Shown here in pieces: positions 1-12,359 of a stretch of DNA of 64,000 nt. Under the pieces are notes generated by a model. The model did no database searches. It had not been told where the DNA came from and saw nothing but the letters and a program-made list of their open reading frames with translations. The stretch comes from Marisa cornuarietis (Eukaryota > Mollusca > Gastropoda > Architaenioglossa > Ampullariidae), in NCBI GenBank assembly GCA_004794655.1, contig SMMW01000575.1, positions 12,351,001 through 12,415,000 on the forward strand, given 5' to 3'. Within the stretch, counting starts at the first letter, position 1; each line of letters begins with the position of its first letter. The translations under genes and the position numbers were made by a program.

Positions 1-3000
1 CGCAGGAACATATATATGTGGGCTCCCTCGCGTACACAAACACACACACGTACACATGCACACAAACACTTTCTTCACTTCCTGTTGTGATCGTGTTCTT
101 TCATACTGACCATCTCTTAACGTCGGCCATTGTTTGATCAAGAAGATTGGTGGCTTTCTGTATCTGCAGCGGGTCTGACCTGCTAAAACATCTTGTCTTC
201 CCGCAGAGAAGCTTTGCCAGTCTCTCCAGCGGAAGGTGGATAATCAAAGTACTTGGGCAAGAACTTCCCCACCCAGTTTTATTTCGGTGCAGGACGCATT
301 TCCGAGAGCGCCTTGGTATTTCTGGAGTCTAAAGACCTGTTGATACAGACGATATATCAAAAAGTGCTCTCAAACCTCCACAGTCTCTCCACTCACCCAT
401 CCACCTACAGCCACGCACCTTCCCTCATCTTTCGGCATTGCCTGTTAATCTTACCCGAGGGGCTGAGTGCCTCTGGAATTTCTCGTGCAGGCAAGGGCTG
501 GAGTGGGGGGGAAAGAGGGGGGGTAAAACTTTCAGTTAAAAAGAAAAGGGTTTTTTCTCCATTCCAGTACTTTTATGACGCTGTGAAATGTATGACTACT
601 TGATATGAAAGTGCAAGGTTTGACATTCGTCTTTGGAATGCACACGTGTCATAATAACACATAAATGGAAAAAAAAACTTGTTTTCTATGCTATAGATAT
701 TTTCGCATTTTGCAGTTTTTAGATCGAAATAAGCTGTTCACAGTGTTAGATTTCGAAACATCCTCAAAATTATATTAGCCGCCTCTTTGTGGGTACTGAT
801 CGCAAAAGGGCATAGAGAGTGGAATGGAGGTTGCAACGGAGGAACTGATTTTAAGAGACTTGATTTACAGACGCACGAATGACATCGCACGCCTCTCACT
901 TGCCTCCTCTAGTCGTCAAAAGCCGCCATGAAGACCCCGAGGATCCGAGAGCCCTTCAGCTACTGTTTTCATCTTTGTCTATCACTCCTCCCCCACCCCC
1001 ACCCCCACTCAACCCACGCAAGTTCACCCCCCATTTTCCAACTACTGTACTAGTCAGATCAAGGTGGAGGTGTCGGTAGGAAGATCATTAACTGGAAACT
1101 CTGTTGCCCTCTTCAATGTCAAAGTTCGTAAGTCTCTCGTAGACCACGTGGTGTTCTACAGCAAGACGTTGTGCCGCCGATGACTTGCGATGACAGAAAC
1201 GGAGACGTGACGCGCTGGTGATAACACCGACAATGAAGAAGCAGCATGGTTCCGCTAGAAGGTGCTCGCCTAAAGAAGTTTTCTTTTCTTTTCTGAAGAC
1301 CTCATCTTGACTGGAAAGAAAAGTTTCAGAACAGGAGACTCACTCTAGCTAACGCACATGTTCACTGGGCAGTAATCTTGTGGATGGACTGCCCCTACAC
1401 TGCGGGCCCAGAATGATTCCCCCCGCCCCCATCTATGGGCCCAGATTGGTGTAGCTGTGGATAGACCTCCCCACACTGTGGACGCAGAATGACGTAGCTG
1501 TTCACAACGTTTAGTCTCTGCCATCACGCGGTGTGCACTGGGAATGGGGTGGATATCAAGTGCTGCAGGTTTTCGAACGCAATGTGCAAGTGTAGAAACC
1601 AAACTGTTTGAGGAGGATGTGACGTTGATGGACGGCAACAAGTGTATGATGTTAGAGATTGAAACAGTCGGGCAAAAAACACACACAAACACACACATAT
1701 ACGCACGTGCGCGCTCGCTCTGGCGTCCACTAATAGGTAAAGATAACCCCAAACGAACTAAAGGCTATTGATTACCTTGGTGGATGCAAGAGCTACATTT
1801 CGTAACTCTTGATAAATTTGTTTCAACTCTAAATTCCCCTTTAATTTGTAAAAATAAATTGAGACCATGAGCATTCCCTGACAGTGCTTCTTCCCACCCA
1901 AAGCCTCTCGGTGTACAGCTAATGTTCGTGTTTGACTATAAACGTGTTAGTTTTCATGTTTGTTTTAAAGAGTACGTGTAACGATCTGTCATAACGACGG
2001 ACTCGCCATGCCCAGCTTGACGCAAAACTCTTCAGGAATGCAGCGCGTCTGCTGCGCAGCGGCTGTGGGTATTGCAGTATTCTCGCCGTCGCATTTTTCT
2101 TGGCTAGTTTTGTCTTCGTGCTAATCCACCCCGCCCTACACCCCTGCCGTCATCTGACCCACTTCTCGGATAACGCACGCCGCTGCAGTCGTCTACCTTT
2201 ACCTGCACTTACCTCCCCTCGTTTCTGACAGGTTTTCTCCCCCTCCTTATCCCTTTCCCCCCTTATCCCTTCCCGCCCCCCACTCCCTTACTTCCCTCTT
2301 TACACGTCTGCACGCGTCGTTGTCTCGGTTTACCACGTGCAGCTGTGGTTTACCCCCATCGCGAGCGAAGTGTGAGGGAGGGCTGATTTATTTATTTCCC
2401 ACAAGACGTCGGTGCCTGGCCCTGACAGAGGAAATATGGACGCTGCGCCACCTTCTGGATGCTGCTGCTATGGTATGCCGTGCAAGTCATTAATCAGCTA
2501 ACACAAGAACCCGTTTAGCGAAGAATTCCCGACCTCCATCTTCATGCACGCCACAAATCCAAATTTGGTGTTATACTTGTTGATGCTGCTGCGAAATATA
2601 AGCTTTAAAAAACTGTAAGACGATTTCCGAATGAAGCTGAATGAAGCACTCTGCGTGTGAGCTGGATTTTGACAACCATATGGACATCATGTTCAATAGG
2701 CTTTGTAGGGAAGTGAGTAGCAGAATTAGACATAAACGTTGCTTTTTGTGTGCATTGTCATAATATACGTTGATAATCGTTTCCCAAAGTGTGGCGTTGG
2801 TCTGTAAAATAACATACTCTCGCCAAAAATTAACGCCGGTGTTTTCAGATTACACCCAGACAAGATTTGTCATTTTTCAGCTTCTCCTTCACTCGTGAGC
2901 TTCGCTCTTGAAGGTGGCATGTAGATTCCTATGATAGATATTATCTGTCAATTAACGTCCTTCTAACAAAGAAATTAAAAAACGTAGATTTAGAAAGGAA

Positions 3001-3890
3001 CCTACTGATAAGGACTCGCAAAACTTTCTGCTGCACATTTTGTTGAATATTCTTGTAGGGGTATGTACGTTTTTCAAACAATAAATAAAAAAAGAAAACT
3101 GACTCACTTTTTCAGAGTCAACCTTTCGCGAGAACGCAAGGTCCCGAGGAAGAAAAAAAAGGTTGCATGAATTTTGACAAGACGGTGCACCATAGACAGA
3201 ACTCAGTCAAAATAACGGACGTGGATGAAATGGTGCTCGTCTATGGCGTCTGGCGTTGGTGTCTGGCGCACTTCCATTTGTAGCGTGTGACCTTCGCGGA
3301 AAAAAATGTTGGGGGGGGGGAGGAGGCGCTTCTAGCCTTCCCTTAGCATCCTCCCCCTCACTCTTTGGCTGAGTTTTTAACCCCACTCTTTACCCAGACA
3401 AAGTGTACTTCCGCTTGAGCTATTGAAGCTCTATTCTCAGTGATAAGATAATGCGGCCTCTGGAGCAACCGCGTGTCCATGCCTGTAATTTCTAACCAAG
3501 ATTCTAAAAATAAACTTTGTTCGGCTGTTCTGTCGAAGAAAATATAATTTGAAAGAGATTTTTATTAATATTTTACCTGTCTGAAGACTTAAACTGTTGA
3601 GGCCCAATCCTTGGAATACCCTTGCACTGTTACATACTTTCAGCAGAGCGGTACAGGTCTAAAGCGCATTTTTTTTTAAGTTAATAATTGTATCCAAACT
3701 TCCTTTAGCGTACACCTGAGCCCATAGATTGCGATGCATTTGCTTCAATACACAGTAAGGTGTTTGAAGCCGTGAACTGCAAGGGGCTCGCCGTATCTAG
3801 AGGACGGCAAGCGAAAGGAAAAGACTCTCCTTCAGTCGCATTTGCTCTCATAAACATGTGTTCGTTGCTGCTGGTTGGGCTTGGGTAGAG
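1..3890. other. Non-coding stretch, no supported gene
   Basis: I see no gene here. The open frames are short and mutually overlapping. The stretch holds a CA-rich start (40-70), a strong-looking acceptor at 190-206 with no convincing exon behind it, pyrimidine/C-rich runs at 985-1040 and 2220-2300, a 77-bp diverged tandem duplication at 1379-1495, and a CpG-rich zone around 2030-2400. The G-run at 3311-3325 and a few AT-rich tracts are the only other notable sequences. Confidence 0.6.
1379..1495. repeat. Diverged 77-bp tandem duplication
   Basis: The stretch starting at 1379 (TGTGGATGGACTGCCCC) is repeated, with substitutions, from 1456 (TGTGGATAGACCTCCCC). Both copies continue into a similar ACACTG..G..CAGAATGA segment. 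It looks like an old local tandem duplication with no coding role visible. Confidence 0.6.
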
Positions 3891-3899
3891 GGGAGGGAC

Positions 3900-3992
3900 A
3901 GTTCTTCAGCTACAGGACCGCGTGAGTCTTGAACCAACGAACTTCTGCTCCATGCGCACTGACCACCAGGCAAGGTGATCTCCCCTCCAAGT
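3900..3992 (-). mobile_element. tRNA-derived SINE head (degenerate)
   Basis: Read on the minus strand, this stretch has an A-box-like block (TGGTGGTCAGTGCG, about 3968-3955) followed about 20 bases later by a B-box-like block (TTGGTTCAAGACTC, 3936-3923). That is the internal RNA polymerase III promoter layout of a tRNA or tRNA-derived SINE. The fold of a functional tRNA cannot be completed around it, so a SINE relic is more likely than a tRNA gene. No target-site duplication was identified. Confidence 0.45.
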
Positions 3993-4265
3993 ATAGACAA
4001 ATAAGCCAAATAACGCGACGTGGTTCAAAGGTCGTAGAAGATGTCATGAGGAAAATGAAGTGTTTATAAAGGGCATGAACGCAGATTGCAGTTAATGTCG
4101 GAAGTGTGGAGGAGTTACATCGAGGACGGGGTCGGAAGAAGTCTGGGTGAAGAGATAAAGAGAGGTAGGCAGCTAGATGGCATTTGTTTGTAAAATGATG
4201 GGTATTAATAAAAAAAGGAGAGAGAAATAACCGAATAAGTGGTGCAAGCGACGTAATTCTGGCGA

Positions 4266-4313
4266 ACATCGAGCCCACGCGTGTTACAAACATCGAGTCT
4301 GCGCGTGTTATCA
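4266..4313. repeat. 24-bp tandem duplication
   Basis: Two adjacent units begin ACATCGAG at 4266 and 4290 and share the GCGTGTTA core (ACATCGAGCCCACGCGTGTT and ACATCGAGTCTGCGCGTGTT). This is a small local duplication, two copies only. Confidence 0.7.
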
Positions 4314-4766
4314 CTGAGACTCAGTGCACTTTTACATGTCGCCGCTGCCTTCATTTGATTTTCAGGGCGTCGTAACCCGTTCTCAACATCATGGGATCGC
4401 TTCCCCTGAGGGCACGAGACGGTCTGTACTGCGCAGTCGTATCTGGTGGAGGTTATATGAATAAGATTAGATAAGAACGTGCCATGTAGTCCAATGTTTG
4501 CAGAAACAGAGGACATTTCAAGCATCAGCCTCAGGTATACCCCGTTGTCATAACCGCAGCCAGGGTTATTTCATCAACATTCTCGGGATGAAGTGTTTGA
4601 ACAAACCGATCAAGAGTTACGTAACCGGTTTTACATTGAGGTAATCTGGCACCGATGTTGTGTCAGTTGGAGTGTATTTGTTGTGTTTTCTCTTGCTTTA
4701 TCCTGTAATTCTCTGTTAGTTCTAATTAAGCTGTATTTTACTCTCTCTCACACTTCCCCCTCTCTT

Positions 4767-4801
<35 letters not shown>

Positions 4802-5179
4802 TTATAAATAAATTAGTGTGGTAGTATGTGTGTTTGTGCTTGTGCATATCCACACCGTTTGTCCGATCCCCACCAATTCCTATTGTCTATATTCTGGTTG
4901 GTGTACATTGCCCTGGAGCATGTTTATCGTCTGCGTACTAAGATGTTCAATAAAAAGAAAATACTACGCAGAATAAAAGTCGTTCTTTGTGAGAGCGCAT
5001 GACAGATGCGGGTAGGGAGGGGAAAGGGGGAGAGTGTGCTGCTCAAAGGCTTAGAGAAGCGCAGTTTTTGTCTTCTCCGTCACACCGTCACGACAAATTT
5101 CATGACACCCGTTGCCGAACATGTTAACCTGTCGAACTACGGAAGGGACATTAGGTTAGGAGATACAAGTGTTTCACTA

Positions 5180-5229
5180 TTTCACTACATTGATGTCGAT
5201 GAATAAAGCTTGACTCAAAAAAAAAACGA
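5180..5229 (+). mobile_element. Poly(A)-tailed 3' end of a retroposed sequence (possible)
   Basis: An AATAAA signal (5202-5207) is followed about 11 bases later by a run of ten or eleven A (from about 5217). A cleavage signal next to a templated A-tail in genomic DNA is typical of a reverse-transcribed insert such as a LINE, SINE or processed pseudogene. A short frame upstream (5006-5206) stops exactly in the AATAAA but matches nothing I recognise. The upstream boundary and any target-site duplication are not visible. Confidence 0.3.
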
Positions 5230-6599
5230 CAGAGCAAACGTTGACAAACTGCAGCTGAAAGAGTTTGTGGCAGAAATCGACCCGGGTGAAGTTGGGTACT
5301 CCGGCAAGGATATATATATATAATGGATTGTGTGTGTGTGTGTGTGTGTGTTTTCTTTCCCTCCCTCCGTTTTCATAATGATTCTTTTCATCGTTTGACA
5401 TACACTCTTTACTTTTCACTGATGACTCTTAACGACTTTTAAGACTAGTGTTGATCCCTCGCCCCTGCTGTGACCTTCTGGAAGGAAACACACGATCATT
5501 ACCTCCATATGCTATCATCATCGACACAGCGAGGCGCTGTCCGTCCCGATGCATTCTAGGAGGAAAGCCTGACTAGGTGCCTTGGCAGACGGATCAGCGC
5601 CTCATCTGTACTAATCACTGGCGTTACCCTCCAGTCAAGGTTGCTGCTTCCGCCGGCACCGTCTCGCCTGCACCTGGCTTCATCGTTTTCACACCCACTC
5701 ACCATGCCCCGCCACCCCATCTTACGTCGTCGGTTGTGGAGAAAAAAAACCCCTTCCAATAACAGTCACATTTCCCCACTAGCCCCTACGCTCCACACAC
5801 ACACGGACTGGCTCTGTATACCATTTCTAGAAAACCTGTGGTCAGACAAAGCAGCGCCACCAATGTTTCTGGTCAGACGGGGTCCTCTGCGCCGGAGCCT
5901 GCTTCTAAGGCTAGAGACGGGCAACATGGATACGGATTTTGTGCACTTTAGGCAACAACAGGGGGGGGGGGAGGCAGAACTTTTATCATACTCACAGCGC
6001 TTTGTACGTCCGTTGTGCTTTGACACTTGCTGCTGTATTTTGTTTTTCATTTGCCTTTATCCCTTGCGAACGTATGCAACTTGGCAACAAAAGGAACAAA
6101 ATGCTAATGAGATTCTCAGTTACTTTCCATAATCGTGCAATAATGGTATCGACATTAACGACATCCACCCGACAGTCAGTATACACACACACACACACAC
6201 ATGGTGAGATTTTGTAATCACTCGTGACCTTCAGTTCACACACTTTCAGACATACTGGATGTTTTCTTTTCTTCGTTTAATTTTAACATGAGCTGAGCTC
6301 CGACATTTGAGTTGTCGAGGTAGGGTAAATAAGAAAAAAAACGTACTCACATAATTTGCTTTGTCTTTATACAGACCTCCAATGGTGTCAGTCAAGTGAG
6401 ACATGCTTTATGTGTGGGGGTAGGGAGGAGAAAGACTATACGTATATGTGCGTGTGTTTGTGCTTTGAACCCGCACGTGATAAACGGAATTTAAAAAAAA
6501 ACAACAACACCGCAATATGTCGAAAAAGAAAGCGAGGCCGGTTTGCAAGCTTGCACGCTGTCTACCTGAGTTTTCTGTTGCGCAAACTACCAGGCGTCA

Positions 6600-6830
6600 A
6601 TCCATCTGTTCGTTATAGCGGCGCGCGGCAGTGAGATGCGCCCTACTGGGGCTTCGTGCCACGGGCGCAAACTGTGCGGCTGTTTACGCGAGAAATGCCG
6701 CGGTACAGACACCCTCGTGGCGCCAGTCGATAATCGCCCGGATGCATGACCCAAAACGGTCACAGGACACCCACGCTTTCCCGCGCTTTTTGCACACGGG
6801 ACGCTTGCGCGGAAGGATATATTTTCACCG
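6600..6830. promoter_or_regulatory. CpG-dense patch, possible promoter or 5' exon
   Basis: This roughly 230-bp stretch is unusually rich in CG dinucleotides (GCGGCGCGCGGC near its start; many CGC/GCG steps to about 6830) compared with the AT-richer flanks. Invertebrate promoters are not reliably marked by CpG islands, so this is only a pointer to possible unmethylated or formerly genic DNA. No TATA box, initiator or downstream splice donor could be tied to it. Confidence 0.2.
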
Positions 6831-9195
6831 CCCGTTGCTGCATTCTTTAAGCGTCAGAAACCTGCTGCTGCACTGGCAAGTGCGGCGTTTATTATTATTT
6901 AAAATGAGATTTTGTCAAGGTTGAGGTGTGTGGGGGGGGGGAGGTTCTGTCTGGCTGCTTGTGGAGCGGTAAGAGTGACGAAACAGATAAACCAGTTGGT
7001 GAGTGCGGTACGGTGCAGGCTTTGTGTGGTTGTCGGGCTGCTGTCGTAGACGAGCGGTTAGAATGATGGGTAGCCAGAGATGTTTAGTGCTGTGAGGAGC
7101 AGTCTTTGTGTGATTGTGACAGTTGAAGATCAGTACGAAGGCAAGAGTGTGTTTCAGAGACTAGGAAACAATTTCCTCAATTCAGGTGCTTCGACTGCAC
7201 ACCTGAAGTGACGGTTGTGCACTGTCCCGGAGCTTTGCGCATGCGTGTTAGTGAGGTCATTCCAGCGCTGGCGTTGTTTAATAACATCAGGCATATCCTA
7301 TAGTTAGTATAGATCCCTTGATCACCGCTGGCCACCACGGTCCTCTGTATTATTAACTGGAGACTTTATGGGACTAAAATAAATAAAAATAAAATAACAT
7401 AAATTTTTCAGGCTGTAAGCTTTCAAACCCGACTTTCAGCCGCGTGGAGCGAACTTGGTTACCATAGCAATCTCACTGACATGATCAGGAAGTGAAGACA
7501 ATTGAAAGCCAGCGCCTTGTTTGAAGTTTGCTTCCGTGTCTTTTTCCTTCCCTGTCTTTCGTTGCCGGACTGTAATGGAGGATGCGAAGACCAAAGCGTG
7601 CTCAGACCATGCAGTGCCTTGGCGATTTTAGGAGCGTGCAACTTCCCGCTTAATTAGGCTTGCTGGTCTGAGGCATTATATTGTATCGGCTTAATTGTCT
7701 TAATTATTGGCAGTTTGTATCATGTGTAGTATTGCGGGTGGATTAGATTGTACATAACAGAAAGGTTTATCCTAGGACCACGCACAGTGAAATTTGGCAA
7801 CACAAGTATACGGGAGAGTGAAACTACAGTTAGTGTCTTCTTTCTTCTGTCGTGCGGTTGTCTGCGCGCGCATTTGAAGAAGCACGCACGCCTGCACCTG
7901 TCACGGATTCAGACGACCATAAAAGGGACGGACCTTGAAGGTGTCGAAGCGAAGCGCCATCAGCTGTGCAGCTGGTGTCCACACCTGACACCACTGAGAA
8001 GGAAAGACTGCGTCTTTGGACGAATTAGCTTGCCGCTACTTCTTCACTCACCACCTCAGCCGCCTACACAACTATCACAAGTCTGATCACTTTCATCTGC
8101 GATATCTTTGCAGCTTCCCCCTGATGCCTCCTCATACCAGAACCGTAAGGTTGACCTCATTAGACAATCTTGAGAATAATTTAAAATGAATGAATACTTC
8201 TGCGAAAGGAGTTTCAAAAAAAAAAAAAAAAAAAAAAAAAACGAAACGAAAATGTGCGCTAGTGTTGCCAAGGGCTTGACCATTGAACTCATTAATAATT
8301 GAGTGCACGTGACACTACCCTTCCCTCCTAGCCCCCAACGCCACTCCCACCGGCCCAAATGTCGGCATCGATCCCAGTGGTGGTCGGCATGCAGACGAGT
8401 GCATGTTCGCCTGATGAGAGTGGCACCACTTGCGCTCCTCTTTAAATCTGGGTTTCGCCAGCAAGGACCACGGTGCGATGCGGTCGAAAGCCAATCTATG
8501 CAACGTTGCGTGTGTGCGCATAATGACGTACACAAGCGTTGGTCAAACGACCAGATGCTTTTATCACTTGGCAGGGTTGTATGTCTTTCATAATCCCTAG
8601 AATAAATTCCAGTTTTGAGCAAAAATACAAATTGCATTTCCGCATTCTGCTCACTTAGTCTTTACTTTCCAAAACTTTTCAGCTTATCAGCCTTTCGATT
8701 TTTGCGCTAGCTCTTATCTCCTCCCCCTTTCCCAGTTTTCCCAAATTTTCCATCTATATTATGCTTCCCAGATATTTTAGCAAGTTTCAACTATTAAACT
8801 ATTGTTACGTGTACAGTGTTTACTTGTTACTTAGATATATTTTTTTTAAAAAAACACCATCGGCAATGTTCGAAACGTAATGATCTTATAGACTGATTTT
8901 CTAGTGATGTCCACCATCATGACTGCAGTCTTTAGAAATGAATGAACTAGCGTCTTCCAAAGAAATAAACAGAGAGAAACACGACAACTGCTTGTGCTAT
9001 AAATAGATCTCGGCATCTCGACTGGGAAGAAAACAGCCGACGGGTGTTAAATAGGACAAGTCGTCACTGAGTGGGAGGGACGGAGGAAATCCGGAGGTAG
9101 GGGGTGGGGTAAAGAAAAAAACAAAAAAAACCTGACCTCCCTCCTTCAGTCTCTCTCTTATCCCTTCCCAAATCGATATATTTATATACCTAGCA

Positions 9196-9288
9196 CACAC
9201 ACACACACACACACAACTGTGGTTCCTAGCTCCTATTTCGTTCCAGTGCCATAAATATGTTCAGCTGCACAGCTGCCAGAAAAAACAC

Positions 9289-9320
<32 letters not shown>
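9196..9320. repeat. AC array and TG array flanking 75 bp
   Basis: An AC array (9193-9215) and a TG array (9291-9320) lie about 75 bp apart in opposite base order, so the pair is self-complementary and could form a hairpin. Both are ordinary dinucleotide microsatellites. Confidence 0.8.
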
Positions 9321-9322
<2 letters not shown>

Positions 9323-9329
9323 TTTTTCT

Positions 9330-12240
9330 TTGACACAGAAACCTCTTGCATACTGACCTTATTGGTGACCCCGTCATTGTGTCACGTGAGGTTTGTCAGA
9401 TGACCTAGTTTTACATCCAGATCTTGACATTTCCTTCGCCATAATTAGGAAGGTCGGCAGGGTCAGCGGACAGCTGACTGCAGACTCGAGTATAAATAGA
9501 AATAGTGCCAGATCATAGCGTGCAGTACTTTGCCTCTTATCTTAAGATCACGGCCCGAAGGAGACATGTATGCAAACAACTGTAATTAATTTTTGCCCGT
9601 CACAGATGGCCCCATAGTACAGCTGTGAATGGGCACTTCTTGTATTAATACTGTACCAGACCTCACATCCGCTGAACAGTACAAGTATGAAACTAATATC
9701 AACGCATGAAGCCAAACTTAGATTAGGTGCAGGCTGTGGTTATCTCAATTTATATTTGACCGCCTGTGTATTATTTTTTGAAGCAGTGACATTGTGTTGG
9801 TTATACAAATAAACCCTTATCTTAAGACGTGGATTTACGTCAGGCCATTTTTTTGACAAAAATAAAAAAGCATGTCTTCATTTGTTTTACTGTTTGTGGG
9901 GTTGGGAAGTTTCATGCGTGTATGGTGATATGTGTGTGTATATATATATATATAATTATCAAAGTATATAACATTGCAGCTTGAAATACAGTCAGGTCAA
10001 CGTAACAAGATGACTATTGAAAGATGAGGTCAGAGCAAATGTCTTAAACAGCGGAAAACCGTTACAAAAGCGCTTTGAACTACCCGGCAGAAACGCACCC
10101 ACAGTTCAGGACTCAACATGTCAATATGCACGGCAATGTCTGACGGACTTCACACTGAGAGGCGGCAAGAGCTCCAGGTCTCCCATCTCTCAACCTTCCA
10201 TTGTCTCGAGAGTGTTGCACACGACACGCCAGCGAGGCTGGTCTCACATCACGCATTGACCTGTGCTGCGCGATGTTCCTCCTCATCAGCTGGCCGCTGC
10301 AGTCAACGGCACTCTTGCTGTGTATAGGGACTCTGTAATTAATTCACAGTCCCCCTAATCCGGAATCAAAGCGAGGCAATTAACAGCCAAGGCAGTTGCG
10401 TCACGAAACAGTGTACCGGCTCAGTTATTGGTCCTGTTGTTTCACCGATCTTAATGATCCACCAAAGAGCATTTTTAATTGATGACTTGGCTGAACTCGT
10501 TATAACATTTTTCTTCTTTAAATACAAGTTAACCTACTCCCATTTCGAGATGTAGTTCCCACACATCCCCGAGCTCACAACTGAATGGTATCATGTCTAA
10601 TTAACATAGCTCCGCTATTGTCACCTTGGAGACGAACTCATTCCGACTTATTCATGAAACTACACATTTAATCCCAGCAGGTTTTTAATAACCATGTTGT
10701 TTGTGTTTTTTATGCTCTTCCTGATTTCAAAGAGACGTTAGTGACAAAAGCATATGTCTCCCGATGTTAATAATTAGTTCACTGTGCAACTACTTCTTTG
10801 GCGATGTTTTTCTTTCCTTTCATCAGCCTGGTCTTGTAGTCTGCAAGGGAATACGCAGCTAACTGACAGCTTAGTCCACCTAGTCGTTAAAAAAAGGAGA
10901 CAGATAGACAATGTTGTGTCTATTTCTATATCAATGTGCAGACACAACGAGGAATATCGCTTTATTCAACTTTTTGACGAATTTTTTGAACGACGCAGAA
11001 CTGCAAACGTTTTTATTTTCTTTTGAGGTCTGACTGACCTGCGTCTCTGGTCTGTAGGTCAAGTGTTTGTACAGTTAACATTAGTCGGATGCTGCTCAAA
11101 AACAAACAAAAACAAAATAAATTCGTGATTTATCTTTACATTCTATAGTCCCAAGTCTTTAAAACGTTTCAGTTTTATTTATTTATATTCAAGAGGATGA
11201 CTGGAGCCTGGTTGGCCGTAAAAATTAACGTGAATTTTGGCCGAAACCAAAAAGAGATTAACTTTTTAAAAACAGTCGTTCTTGTCAAGAGCAGGTCATT
11301 AAAGACAGAAAGGGGGCGTTGGGGAGGGTTAGCCGCGGTGGAGGTGGGGGGTTCACGTGGCAAAAGGGCGTGGAGTAGGTGATGGACGTAGAATGATGAA
11401 GGGAGGGGGTCTCCCTCGCAGGCTGCACGTCGGCGAATGGCACTGGTGGTTTGCCGCACACCCCCGCCCCTTCACACGCATCTCCTCCTTGGAGGAAGTG
11501 GCTGGAAGGCCGTCACGCTCACGACAGGTAAGTGCGTGTGGTCTCGTGACAAGGCTCGTGACTGCACGAATCATCACACGCATGCACATACAGATACACA
11601 CGCACGCAGGCAGGCAGGCAGGCGCCTTTCTTCCCTTTTACATTTTCTCTTCACTTAGCTCAAGCTGTACAGTGCATTTTTCTTCATTAGCTTTGTCATA
11701 TTAATGGCATAGGGTTAGAGAACTGGCTGTGTGAAACACATGATGTGACTTTACTGTTTCCTATAACTCTGCCACTTCCTCCACCATAATGTGTGAACCT
11801 GTGAATGTACATTTGTGTGCATAGATGCAGAAGTTAATGTTTGTATTTAACTTGGTCACAATGAAAAAATAATAATCCACATCCACTTACACATTGCTAC
11901 AACTGTTGTCTATCATTCTTCTTATGCAAAGAGCACCTAATAAAGATAAAGATGTTTCATAGTTTGTCACATCTTATTGCGCCTCTAAGCTTATTTATTC
12001 AATAAATACTTCGTATAAGTATCAACTTTTCTGCTCACTCCTCGTCGTGTAACTTATAGGCTATCGTTGTTAAATGTGTGATATGCTGTATGTCGGTTCG
12101 TTTAGTCTTGTAAACACAGCGCATTGAGTTCGCCTCCACTCAGGGAAGTGTACTTTTAAAATTCAATTACTATAAATATCATTTACATATGCAATGAATA
12201 AAAGATAACAAACAAAAATTAAAAATCATCCATAAAAATA
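9330..12240. other. Non-coding stretch, no supported gene apart from a possible GC-rich exon
   Basis: Mostly AT-rich DNA with TA microsatellite (9939-9952) and short open frames only. A GC-rich segment at about 11280-11526 ends in a near-ideal splice donor and is listed separately. The rest, including 11700-12240, contains nothing I can name. Confidence 0.5.
11357..11526 (+). CDS. Possible GC-rich exon ending at a strong donor (hypothetical)
   Basis: The stretch is markedly more GC- and CpG-rich than its surroundings and ends at ACAG|GTAAGTG (donor GT at 11527-11528), which matches the animal donor consensus at nearly every position. Two overlapping frames stay open up to the donor. One starts with ATG at 11357 and ends in phase 0, the other starts with ATG at 11437 and ends in phase 1. 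It could be a 5' exon, coding or untranslated. No acceptor, partner exon or recognisable domain was found, and a chance donor is quite possible. Confidence 0.15.
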
Positions 12241-12250
12241 GTTCACTTAC

Positions 12251-12347
12251 CGCTGATAAAATGACGATGTCCCAGTTTGCGACGATCGGTAACTGAATTG
12301 AAAGGAACCACTTCGTGGCCGCTTTCACCAGCCATTATCTCCTTCAT
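12251..12347 (-). CDS. Candidate first coding exon, unknown protein (hypothetical)
   Basis: On the minus strand an ATG at 12347 (with a second ATG at 12335 in a stronger Kozak context, ATAATGG) opens a 32-codon frame. It ends one base into a codon at a strong splice donor, CGGTAAGTG (GT at 12250-12249). The peptide starts MKEIMAGESG, contains SVTDRRKLGHRHF and looks protein-like: polar, basic centre, no low complexity. The exon is GC-richer than the AT-rich flanks on both sides. It would be a phase-1 first exon, with the rest of the gene at lower coordinates. I could not find the next exon and do not recognise the family. The frame length alone is not beyond chance. Confidence 0.3.
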
Positions 12348-12359
12348 CTTTTAGTTAAT

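Larger units (their letters stand above)
4320..9190. other. Non-coding stretch with simple repeats
   Basis: No gene is supported. Contents include a CT-then-CA compound microsatellite at 4757-4801, a poly(A)-tailed insert end near 5190-5230, short TG/AC arrays at 5331-5351 and 6183-6201, a CpG-dense patch at about 6600-6830, loosely repeated TG-rich DNA at 6990-7150, and an A-run at 8216-8241. The longest open frame here (minus strand, 8056-8637) is an artefact that runs through the A-run as polyphenylalanine. Confidence 0.6.

Noticed and set aside
1058..1127. 70-nt candidate exon (IKVEVSVGRSL) before GTAAGT
   Set aside because: The acceptor is poor and the frame is short. Kept out for lack of a second signal.
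2632..2756. 40-codon frame with a GTGAGT inside (ELDFDNHMDIMFNR)
   Set aside because: No good acceptor and a length expected by chance.
5641..6132. 163-codon plus-strand frame
   Set aside because: It overlaps open frames on the other strand, and the composition follows GC-rich, low-complexity DNA. No domain seen.
8056..8637. 193-codon minus-strand frame
   Set aside because: It crosses the A-run at 8216-8241 as polyphenylalanine and has no recognisable domain or splice support.
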